A stretch of 64,000 nucleotides of DNA from an uncultured Lachnospiraceae bacterium (GTDB lineage Bacteria; Bacillota; Clostridia; Lachnospirales; Lachnospiraceae). The translations under genes were made by a program, and so were the position numbers. Below the pieces are notes generated by a model. That model was given only the letters and a program-made list of their open reading frames with translations. It ran no database searches and was not told the origin of the DNA. This document shows positions 51,067 to 59,015 of the stretch, piece after piece; the stretch's first letter is position 1, and the number at the start of each line of letters is the position of its first letter. The stretch covers positions 124,001-188,000 of the forward strand of contig CAJUJP010000002.1 of NCBI GenBank assembly GCA_910586615.1. The letters run 5' to 3'.

Positions 51067-51160
51067 GGTATAGGAAATGCTCCGGACTTACGAGGCTGCG
51101 AAGCAGATCTCGCAATCGAACTTGTTCGATTTGTTATTTTGCGAAGCAAATTACTTTTTT
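51067..51160. repeat. Intergenic repeat with GCGAAGC hairpins, copy 2
   Basis: Starts GGTATAGGAAATGCTCCG and contains CTGCGAAGCAG, ATCGAACTTGTTCGAT and TTTTGCGAAGCAAA hairpins, ending in a T-run. Order and sequence match copy 1 at 35692-35770, with an extra central hairpin whose core (CGAACTTGTTCG) also occurs at 12543-12554. It lies directly after the second erm-leader terminator. Confidence 0.65.
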
Positions 51161-51222
51161 TATTGTCCTTTCTTCCCGGGTTAAAACAGATCGGTGAGTA
51201 TACAATAAGAAGGAGGCACGCT

Positions 51223-52065
51223 ATGAAAAAAAGCAGGCGATACCCGAAACATGATGGCAGGAAAAGATCATCTGCTGTAGATTTATCTCATCAAAATGTG
51301 ACGAATTCACAGAACTTTATTACAAACGCAAAACTGATTCACAGGATCATAGGTTTTGCAGGTTTTCAGCCAGAGGACACTGTTCTTGAGATCGGAACGG
51401 GAAAGGGACATCTGACGGAGGCGTTGTGCCGGAGTGCCGGTACGGTCTGCTCCGTGGAAATTGACCACAGACTGTATGAGAGCGCGGGAAGACGGCTTTC
51501 GCAGTTTTCCAACTTAAAATTAATACATGGGGATTTCCTGAAATATGATCTTCCGGCAAAGGGAACGTACAGGGTTTTTGCCAATATACCCTATTTTATC
51601 ACGACACAGATTATCGAGAAACTGACGCAGGCGCCGAATACGCCGGCAGAGATGTGGCTGGTGATGGAGAAAGGCGCGGCAAAGAGATTCCTGGGGATTC
51701 CGAAGGAGACCAAGAAGTCCTTGCTGCTCAAGGTAAGCTGGGACATGAAGATCGTCTATCATTTCCACAGGGAGGATTTTCATCCGATGCCGGCGGTGGA
51801 TTCCGTGCTGGTACATTTTGCGAAAAGAGCAGCGCCGGATCTCACGAGAAGCGAATACCATGCATTCCAGAAGTTTATCGAGCAGTCGATGAAATACGGC
51901 ATATGCGGTAAGGGTGCATTTCTTACCAAAAGACAGGTCTCGGTGGCGCTGAAGGAGGCAGGATTGCCCCACGCTCATGAAGACGGGGTCACACTGTATA
52001 TCCAGTGGCTTTGTCTGTTTCGATGGTATCAAAGAACGTTAAATCATGGGAAACAGTTGGACTAA
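51223..52065 (+). CDS. erm: Erm-family 23S rRNA adenine N6-methyltransferase
   Basis: 280 residues. SAM-binding motif I is VLEIGTGKGHLTEAL, the acidic residue of motif II is in SVEIDHRL, and the catalytic motif IV is NIPYFITT. NIPY rather than the NLPY of KsgA, and VMEKGAAKRF, point to the Erm branch that methylates A2058 of 23S rRNA and confers macrolide-lincosamide-streptogramin B resistance. The N-terminus (KKSRRYPKHDGRKR) is basic, as in Erm(A)-like proteins. The ATG at 51223 follows AAGGAGG. The attenuator-like leader upstream supports inducible expression. It borders mobile-element debris, which suggests transfer. The resistance role is inferred. Confidence 0.82.
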   Translation: MKKSRRYPKHDGRKRSSAVDLSHQNVTNSQNFITNAKLIHRIIGFAGFQPEDTVLEIGTGKGHLTEALCRSAGTVCSVEIDHRLYESAGRRLSQFSNLKLIHGDFLKYDLPAKGTYRVFANIPYFITTQIIEKLTQAPNTPAEMWLVMEKGAAKRFLGIPKETKKSLLLKVSWDMKIVYHFHREDFHPMPAVDSVLVHFAKRAAPDLTRSEYHAFQKFIEQSMKYGICGKGAFLTKRQVSVALKEAGLPHAHEDGVTLYIQWLCLFRWYQRTLNHGKQLD

Positions 52066-52229
52066 TAAAACATAATTTCGTTCGTTGTTGTTATAAAAAA
52101 GAAGGTGTGATAAAATGGTAATACGAATAAATTTCAGGCGGTTTTGTCAGATATGCAGGTGTGTATCTGTTTGATGAAGGATACGGAAAATATAATATAT
52201 CATGGGAAAATGAAAGGAATATTTTATAT

Positions 52230-53543
52230 ATGGAAAAAGCATTTTTGGTAGGAGTGAACTTAAATGACGGAGAGGATTATCTGCTCTCCTTAGAGGAACT
52301 GGGTGCGCTGGCACAGGCGTGTGATATGGAAGTAGCGGGGATGGCGGAGCAGACGCTGCCGGAAGTGCACAAGGCATTCTACATCGGCACAGGCAAGGTG
52401 GATGAAGTGAAGGAACTGGCGTTGGACTGCGAGGCGGACGTGATTATATTTGACAATTCGCTTTCGCCCATGCAGCTTCGTAATCTGCAGGAGCGTCTGG
52501 ATAAACCGGTACTGGACAGGAGTACCTTGATTCTTGATATTTTTGCAAGTAGAGCGCGGTCGAGGGAGGCGAAGCTGCAGGTGGAAGTGGCCAGGCTGCA
52601 GTACATGCTGCCCAGACTGGTGGGACTTCATGCGGCGCTCAGCAGACAGGGCGGCGGCAGCGGTGCGCTGAGCAACAAGGGTGCCGGTGAGAAGAAGCTG
52701 GAACTGGATCGTCGTGTTTTGGAAAAGCGTCTGACGGAACTTCGCAGAGAACTGAAAGATGTGAGTGCGGAACGGATAACCCAGCGCAAGCGCCGTGCGG
52801 GATCGGGTATGCCCAGGGTCGCTTTGGTAGGATATACGAACGCCGGTAAGTCCACATTATTGAATGCGATGTTAGACTTATACGGCAGTGATGAAGTGGA
52901 TGTGGAAGAGAAGAAAGTGATGGAGAAGGATATGCTGTTTGCCACGCTGGACACTACGGTGCGTAAGATCGAACCGGAGAACCACCATGCATTTCTGCTG
53001 TCGGATACGGTGGGCTTTATCCATAAGCTGCCGCATCATCTGGTGGAAGCTTTTCACTCCACGCTGGAGGAAGCGAGAGAGGCGGATATTCTGCTGCAGG
53101 TGGTGGATTACAGTGACCCCCATTACAGGGAACATATTTCCGTTACAAATCGGACGCTGAAGGAACTTGGAGCGGAGGGGATTCCCGTGCTTTATGTTTA
53201 TAACAAGGCAGATCTGGTATCACCCGATGACATACCGGGACTGGCCGGCATCGAACCGGAGCAGTTGAAGTCGCAGCTTCCTGTTATGTCGGAGAGCAGT
53301 ATCTATCTGTCGGCAAAGGATCGGATCGGGATGGAAGAACTGATTCGCCTGATTGAAAAGAAACTGGCCGGTGGATACAGGGAGTGTACGATGGTGATTC
53401 CTTACACAGACGGCAGGGCGGTGTCTTACCTGAATGAGAACGGGGTAGTGTCTGAGACGGAGTATCTGGAAGAGGGTGTGCGAATGAGAGTGAATTGCCG
53501 GGTGGCCGATTATGAATACTATCGGAATTATATTTCTGACTGA
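52230..53543 (+). CDS. hflX: Ribosome-associated GTPase HflX
   Basis: 437 residues, close to the family norm. The N-terminal HflX domain has VHKAFYIGTGKVDEVKEL, FDNSLSPMQLRNLQERL and LDRSTLILDIFASRARSREA. The following coiled helix includes LGxGGxG-like GALSNKGAGEKKLELDRR. The G domain starts at VALVGYTNAGKSTLLNAM (G1) and has DTVGFIHKLPHHLVEAFHST (G3) and NKADLV (G4). HflX splits and rescues stalled or heat-damaged ribosomes; some homologues give macrolide resistance, which makes the adjacency to erm notable. The ATG at 52230 follows AAAGGA. Confidence 0.95.
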   Translation: MEKAFLVGVNLNDGEDYLLSLEELGALAQACDMEVAGMAEQTLPEVHKAFYIGTGKVDEVKELALDCEADVIIFDNSLSPMQLRNLQERLDKPVLDRSTLILDIFASRARSREAKLQVEVARLQYMLPRLVGLHAALSRQGGGSGALSNKGAGEKKLELDRRVLEKRLTELRRELKDVSAERITQRKRRAGSGMPRVALVGYTNAGKSTLLNAMLDLYGSDEVDVEEKKVMEKDMLFATLDTTVRKIEPENHHAFLLSDTVGFIHKLPHHLVEAFHSTLEEAREADILLQVVDYSDPHYREHISVTNRTLKELGAEGIPVLYVYNKADLVSPDDIPGLAGIEPEQLKSQLPVMSESSIYLSAKDRIGMEELIRLIEKKLAGGYRECTMVIPYTDGRAVSYLNENGVVSETEYLEEGVRMRVNCRVADYEYYRNYISD

Positions 53544-53650
53544 TGGCTGTGGCGCGTTTATCTGCCCGGACATTGATAGAGGGTTTACCTGCTACTGGAA
53601 CGGAGTAAACAGTAACGATTACGGAGCAGGAATTTTCAGTGGATTAGGAG

Positions 53651-53675
53651 TAGCACGCCGTGGAACGGCGTGCTA
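53651..53675. terminator. Perfect 11-bp hairpin after hflX
   Basis: TAGCACGCCGT and ACGGCGTGCTA with a 3-nt loop (GGA). There is no T-run, so it may be a processing site, an operator or a Rho-independent element of unusual form rather than a standard terminator. Confidence 0.5.
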
Positions 53676-53754
53676 TGATAATGAGAGAGACAGGATGGTT
53701 TAAACCGCACTTTTGCAAAAGCCGGTAACAGTGCATGAGAAAGGTATGGAGATT

Positions 53755-56700
53755 ATGGATCGAAAACTGGCATTTCAAATTTTAGGGCTGCTGGAGACAA
53801 AGGATGAAAACGAGATCCGGCAGAAGTATTTGTTACTGTTAAAGGATACCAATCCGGAAGACGACCCGGAGGGGTTTAAACGGCTGCGGGAAGCCTATGA
53901 AGAGGCCCTCCGTTTTTCAAAGATCCGGGAGGAGGATGAGGAGCAGGAACCGGCAGATGAGGTCGGGCTATGGATGAGGCGTGTCAGGAAGACCTACCGG
54001 GATATTTTTCTGCGCAGAGAAACGGATACCTGGAAAGAACTTTTTGAGGATCCGGTATGCGACGGACTTGATACTTTTCTGGAAGCGCGGAGCCGGCTTC
54101 TGGGTTACCTCTCCGATTATCCTTTCCTGCCGCAGAGCGTATGGCTTCTGCTGGACCAGGTGTTTCATGTGATGGAGGATTTCGATGATCTGGAAGAGGA
54201 CTTTCATGTGAATTTTCTTAGGCACATCGAATATCATCTGCAGACCGAAGATTTTCTTGACTACGGGCTTTTTGAGGAGACGGCAGAGGGATACCGTCCG
54301 GAAAAGGAAGAGGATACGGACAACTATTTCAGAGAGTTTTTTAAGATAAGGGAAAGTCTGGAACAGGCTGAGACGGAAGGAATCCTGCAGAGACTCTCGG
54401 ATCTGCGGCGGTTCGGACTTTACCATCCTTACGAGGATGTGGAGAAGCTGCGTCTGCTGATCAGGACGAAGGAATGCGGGAAGGGACGGGAACTGGCACA
54501 ACAGCTGATCGAACGGTATCCGAAAGATGATTATGTGCAGATATGGACAGGAAAGATTTTCTATGAGACGGGCGAAAGAGAGCGGGCACAGGAACTCTGG
54601 GAGGCAGTGCTTCTGGAAGAGCCGGATTATTATATGGCAAAATATTTTGCCGTACATGCGCTTGTGGAACAGGAAAACTGGTACAAGGCGGAGCGGTACA
54701 TACAGGATCTGATCAAGGTCAACCGGCATGATCAGGAACTGCAGGAGACGAAGGACAGAATAGACGAAGCGCTTATTCCTCTGCTGCAGGAGGTTCTTGC
54801 GGCGGGTGCGGGTTATGAGGATCTGAGCCGGGAGGAGACTGCAATTTATCTGGGCTGGCGGTTTTTTAATCAGGACAGGAATGAGGACGGGCTGCAGCTT
54901 TTGGAGAAGGAGGGGATGGCAGCCGGCCAGGAAGAAGATTTTTATGAACTGCAGGCATGGCTTCTTTATAGAATGAAGCGGTACGAGGAGGCAATTTCTG
55001 TTTTTCGCGCACATCTTGAGCAGGTTGCCGCCAATGAGGACGATGAGAAGAAGAAAAGGGCCAAATCCGCACAGTCCCACCGATGCATGGCAGATTGTTT
55101 CTATGAACTGGGAGAATCCGAAAAGGGAGAAAAAGAGGCGCAGGCCGCGATAGAGACGGAACCGGATGCCAGGCTTTGTATGGAGAGCCGCAGATATCTG
55201 GCGGGCAAATATCTTTTTTATAAAAAATATGAAAAAGCGGTGGAGTTATGTGATACGGTTCTGGCTGAGAATGAGGAATATTATCCGGCTTATCTGATCC
55301 GCCAGGAGGCTTGTTACCATATGGACAGGGCGCAGCAGGTGGTGGATGATTATTACAGCGCCATCGATCTTTATGCCAGCTATGACAAGCCGTATCTTTA
55401 CGCGGCAATCATTTTTTATGATTATGATCAATACGAAAACGCGAAGGGTGTCATAGACAGGGCGAGAGAGAATCAGGTGGAATTTTCCGACAGGCTGCTT
55501 TTCCAGGAGGCTAAGATTCTGCGGATGCTGGCGGAGAGCGAAGAAGAACGCAGACGGCCGCGGGAGATCGTGGAAGGACTTTTGGAGAAGTTAGAGAAGG
55601 AACAGAAAGAAAAGGGAGAGAAGGAAAAAGAAGATAACGAAAAAGAAGCGGCGGGGAATCGTCAGGTGGAGGAACTCGACAAGGCGAATCTTCTCTTTGA
55701 ACTGGGACTGCTTCATTATAGCAGCGATGAGAACGAGCAGGCGGTTTCTTTGATCCGTCAGGCTGTCCGGGAGGATCCGGGTGAGACCTGGTACCGCTAT
55801 GTGCTCGGAAATGTGTACCGGAGCATGGACAGGTACAAGGAGGCGCTGGCAGAATACCACGGCGTGGAGAAGGATTATCAGAATGTCGAGATGTATTTCA
55901 ACATGGGGATCTGCCATGAGGGACTGTCTGAGTGGACGAAGGCGATCGGCTTTTTTGAGAAGGTTATAGAACTGGATGATCAGTACCGGGATACCAACCG
56001 GAGGCTTTATAACTGCTATGAGGAGAGATTTTGCATAGAGTACCGGAAAGCCGATTATGATAAGGCGCTTTTTTATATTAATAAGCAGCTTGAACTGACG
56101 GAGGACGGTTACCGTTACTGGAACCGGGCTTATCTTTATGACGATGGCATGGAGACGGAGGAGGCGGTCCGGGATTATGAGAAAGCGCTGCCTATGGTCG
56201 CCGAAGCGGATCAATACAGTGTATTGGAAAACATCGGCTATTCCTATAAGGGTGACAGGCAGTTTGAGAAAGCATATGAAGCATACCGTAAGGCTGTGGA
56301 CTGTATGGAGCCTAAGAATGCTTCTGACAAGGGCTATGCCGGCATGGCGGAATGCAGTAAGAAGCTGGGGGATTATGAAAGAGCCATTGCCTGCTGTAAG
56401 GAAGGGCTCGCGCAGATGCCTGACAACGAAAGTCTGTGGGATCTTTTGAGGGACATTTATGAGGAGACGGACCGCTTTGAGGAGGCGCTTGCGGCGGAGC
56501 AGTCAAATTATGAGCACGGAGAGAGCGCAGTAGATTATTACGCAAACGTTTCCCTGATTCAGTTGAGAATGGGAAAGGTTCAGGAGAGTCTGGATACGCT
56601 TGAAAATGGAAGGAAGGCGTTGCTGGCAGATGGTGCAGACAAGAGAGACCTGGCTGAACTGTATGACAAACTGGGAGACCGTTATGCGGAGATGGCGGAG

Positions 56701-57201
56701 TATGCAGAAGCGGCACAGCAGTTTCAGAAGGCCGTTGCCTTGCGTGGTGAGAATGATTTCTGGGGGAGATTCAACGGTGAAGTTGATCTTGTGAAGAATT
56801 ATTATATGACGGGAGAGTATGAAAAGGCCAGATGCCATGGAGAGAAGGCATTACAGTGCCTGGCGGAGAGAAATACGACACCGGAAGACTATATGAACTG
56901 GCCGGGAAGGGAGCCGGTGCGGACGGGGCAGATCGGCTGGATCTACCTTGCGCTGGGGGAGAAAGAAAAGGGCAGAGACTGTCTGGAAAGGATGGAGAAG
57001 CTGCGCCCCTGTCGCAACTGCGGATATGCCAGATGCTTTGAAGCGTCTTTATGGCTTGGATATTACTATTATTGTGAAAAGGAATACGCCAAAGCCGCGG
57101 AGCTGATGGAGGAGACACTTCGAAGATTCCCGCAGTCACTGAATGCGGAATATCTGCTGAGGAAGCTTCGCGAAACAGGGAAGAGGGTTGAGGAAAAATG
57201 A
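53755..57201 (+). CDS. TPR-repeat protein with a degenerate N-terminal J-like domain
   Basis: 1148 residues, cytoplasmic. The first 60 residues follow the J-domain plan (KLAFQILGLLETKDENEIRQ, FKRLREAYEEAL), but the HPD motif is replaced (LKD before TNPEDD). From about residue 250 to the end there are many tetratricopeptide-like helix pairs, for example AEYHGVEKDYQNVEMYFNMG and YKGDRQFEKAYEAYRKAVDC. The start at 53755 (MDRKLAFQIL) has AAAGG 10 bp upstream; 53746 is an alternative. The stop overlaps the ATG of an Hsp70 gene, which strongly indicates that the two proteins work together, the TPR array binding clients or the Hsp70. Confidence 0.8.
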   Translation: MDRKLAFQILGLLETKDENEIRQKYLLLLKDTNPEDDPEGFKRLREAYEEALRFSKIREEDEEQEPADEVGLWMRRVRKTYRDIFLRRETDTWKELFEDPVCDGLDTFLEARSRLLGYLSDYPFLPQSVWLLLDQVFHVMEDFDDLEEDFHVNFLRHIEYHLQTEDFLDYGLFEETAEGYRPEKEEDTDNYFREFFKIRESLEQAETEGILQRLSDLRRFGLYHPYEDVEKLRLLIRTKECGKGRELAQQLIERYPKDDYVQIWTGKIFYETGERERAQELWEAVLLEEPDYYMAKYFAVHALVEQENWYKAERYIQDLIKVNRHDQELQETKDRIDEALIPLLQEVLAAGAGYEDLSREETAIYLGWRFFNQDRNEDGLQLLEKEGMAAGQEEDFYELQAWLLYRMKRYEEAISVFRAHLEQVAANEDDEKKKRAKSAQSHRCMADCFYELGESEKGEKEAQAAIETEPDARLCMESRRYLAGKYLFYKKYEKAVELCDTVLAENEEYYPAYLIRQEACYHMDRAQQVVDDYYSAIDLYASYDKPYLYAAIIFYDYDQYENAKGVIDRARENQVEFSDRLLFQEAKILRMLAESEEERRRPREIVEGLLEKLEKEQKEKGEKEKEDNEKEAAGNRQVEELDKANLLFELGLLHYSSDENEQAVSLIRQAVREDPGETWYRYVLGNVYRSMDRYKEALAEYHGVEKDYQNVEMYFNMGICHEGLSEWTKAIGFFEKVIELDDQYRDTNRRLYNCYEERFCIEYRKADYDKALFYINKQLELTEDGYRYWNRAYLYDDGMETEEAVRDYEKALPMVAEADQYSVLENIGYSYKGDRQFEKAYEAYRKAVDCMEPKNASDKGYAGMAECSKKLGDYERAIACCKEGLAQMPDNESLWDLLRDIYEETDRFEEALAAEQSNYEHGESAVDYYANVSLIQLRMGKVQESLDTLENGRKALLADGADKRDLAELYDKLGDRYAEMAEYAEAAQQFQKAVALRGENDFWGRFNGEVDLVKNYYMTGEYEKARCHGEKALQCLAERNTTPEDYMNWPGREPVRTGQIGWIYLALGEKEKGRDCLERMEKLRPCRNCGYARCFEASLWLGYYYYCEKEYAKAAELMEETLRRFPQSLNAEYLLRKLRETGKRVEEK

Positions 57202-58895
57202 TTATAGGAATCGACTTGGGTACAACAAACAGCCTGGCGGCTTATTTTACGGGAAGCGGGCCGGAGATCATACCGAACCGGCTGGGAAAAAAGCTGACGC
57301 CGTCCGTGGTGAGCATGGATGAAGAGGAGCAGATCTATGTGGGTGATCTGGCGGTAGAGAGAGGACTGCTCTATCCGGGGAGCACGGCATCGGTTTTCAA
57401 ACGGGATATGGGAAGCGGAAGGAAGTTTCGGCTTCTGCACAAATCCTTTACTGCGGAGGAACTTTCCTCTTTCGTGCTCAGAGCCTTGAAGGAGGATGCG
57501 GAGCATTATCTGGGAGAGCCGGTGACGGAGGCTGTGATCAGTGTGCCGGCCTACTTCAACGATGAGAGAAGAAGAGCGACGAAACGGGCAGGTGAACTGG
57601 CCGGACTTAAGGTGGAACGGATTATCAGCGAGCCTACGGCGGCGGCCATTGCCTACGGATTATACCAGAGCCGGGGGCACATGCGTTTTCTGGTGTTTGA
57701 CCTGGGCGGCGGCACTTTTGATGTATCTGTGCTTGAGCGGATTGACAATATTCTGGAAGTGCGCGCCGTGGCGGGGGATAATTTCCTGGGCGGCGAGGAT
57801 TTTACGGCGGTGCTGGAAAACATGTTTTATGAAAAATATCCGCAGTTCGACAGGCTTGCGATGGATGCAAAGACGCTGCGCCATATTCATAAGCAGGCGG
57901 ATCGCTGCAAGACGGCATTTTCGGATAACAGGACATCTGTTATGGAGTGTAAGATACAGGATGAACTGTATTCCCTTAAGGTTGAACTTTCGGATTATGA
58001 GAAAGCATGTGAGGAGCTTCTGGATAAGATCAGACAGCCGGTACGGCGCAGTCTTTCCGATGCCCATATCAGACTGTCGGATATTGATAAGGTAGTGCTT
58101 GTGGGCGGAGCAACCAGAAGTCCGGTGATCCGGCGCTTTGTGAGCAGGCTTTTCCGGGTGATTCCGGATACCAACATCAATCCTGATGAGGCGGTGGCCC
58201 TCGGCGCGGCTATACAGGGCGCTATGAAGGAACGGAAGGATGCCATCAAAGAGGTGATTCTGACGGATGTGTGTCCCTTTACGCTGGGAACAGAGATCGT
58301 CAGGGAGTGGGAAAAGGGTGTTTACGAGCGGGGTGTGTTCTGCCCCATCATCGAGCGCAACACGATTATTCCGGCCAGCCGGACGGAACGGCTCTATACG
58401 GTGCACGATGACCAGACGAAGATCCGGGTGAATGTGCTTCAGGGAGAGAGCCGGTTTGCCGGCAACAATCTTTCTCTGGGAGAACTGATGATAGATGTGC
58501 CCGGAGCAAAGGCCGGCGAGGAAGCCGTAGATGTGACTTATACTTACGATATCAATTCCATCCTGGAAGTGGAGGTCAGGGTGGTGTCCACAGGAAAACT
58601 GCAAAAGAAGGTTTTCGGCGGCAAGGATCTGGACATGACGCCGGAAGAGATTGCGGAGCGGTTTGAGACGTTGTCCTATCTGAAAATTCATCCCAGAGAC
58701 AGGGAGGAGAACAGGTATCTTTTGCTGCTTGGAGAGAGAATCTATGAGGAGAGTCTGGGCGAGAAAAGGCAGATGATCGAAGCGGAACTGCACAAATATG
58801 AACAGGCCCTTGACTCTTATGAGCCGGCGGCGATTGACCGGGCAAAGGAGGCGTTCCGTGAATTTTTGAAGGAACTGGATGAGTATTTCCAGTGA
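57198..58895 (+). CDS. Hsp70-family chaperone (DnaK-like, short form)
   Basis: 565 residues, about 50-70 shorter than DnaK. The ATPase domain is complete: GIDLGTTNSLAAYF, VISVPAYFNDERRRATKRAG, EPTAAAIAYGL, FDLGGGTFDVSVLE and VVLVGGATRSPVIRRFV. The substrate-binding sandwich follows (ERNTIIPASRTERLYTVHDD), and the helical lid is short and lacks the EEVD-like or Gln-rich tail. It overlaps the TPR/J-like gene by 4 bp. It is therefore a second, specialised Hsp70 rather than the DnaK of the grpE-dnaK-dnaJ operon, none of which is in the window. Confidence 0.92.
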   Translation: MIIGIDLGTTNSLAAYFTGSGPEIIPNRLGKKLTPSVVSMDEEEQIYVGDLAVERGLLYPGSTASVFKRDMGSGRKFRLLHKSFTAEELSSFVLRALKEDAEHYLGEPVTEAVISVPAYFNDERRRATKRAGELAGLKVERIISEPTAAAIAYGLYQSRGHMRFLVFDLGGGTFDVSVLERIDNILEVRAVAGDNFLGGEDFTAVLENMFYEKYPQFDRLAMDAKTLRHIHKQADRCKTAFSDNRTSVMECKIQDELYSLKVELSDYEKACEELLDKIRQPVRRSLSDAHIRLSDIDKVVLVGGATRSPVIRRFVSRLFRVIPDTNINPDEAVALGAAIQGAMKERKDAIKEVILTDVCPFTLGTEIVREWEKGVYERGVFCPIIERNTIIPASRTERLYTVHDDQTKIRVNVLQGESRFAGNNLSLGELMIDVPGAKAGEEAVDVTYTYDINSILEVEVRVVSTGKLQKKVFGGKDLDMTPEEIAERFETLSYLKIHPRDREENRYLLLLGERIYEESLGEKRQMIEAELHKYEQALDSYEPAAIDRAKEAFREFLKELDEYFQ

Positions 58896-58939
58896 GCCGG
58901 AACGGTCTGCGGGCATGAAAAAACATTCGGAAAGGGATA

Positions 58940-58968
58940 TTGCACGAGCTATCGGCTTCCTTTATAAT
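58940..58968 (+). promoter_or_regulatory. Sigma-A type promoter of the aconitase-family gene
   Basis: TTGCAC (58940-58945), a 17-bp spacer and TATAAT (58963-58968), 48 bp before the start codon. Confidence 0.75.
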
Positions 58969-59015
58969 AGAACATGGATTTAAGTGATACAGAGTTTATT
59001 GAGAGAGGAGTTACT

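Noticed and set aside
51223..52065. KsgA (16S rRNA dimethyladenosine transferase)
   Set aside because: The catalytic motif is NIPY rather than NLPY, and the gene has an attenuator-like leader; the Erm branch fits better.
53512..53703. 63-codon frame over the end of hflX and the following hairpin
   Set aside because: Overlaps the conserved end of hflX, lacks a ribosome site and has no protein-like composition.
57660..58916. 418-codon minus-strand frame inside the Hsp70 gene
   Set aside because: Complete overlap with a highly conserved gene and no family features.
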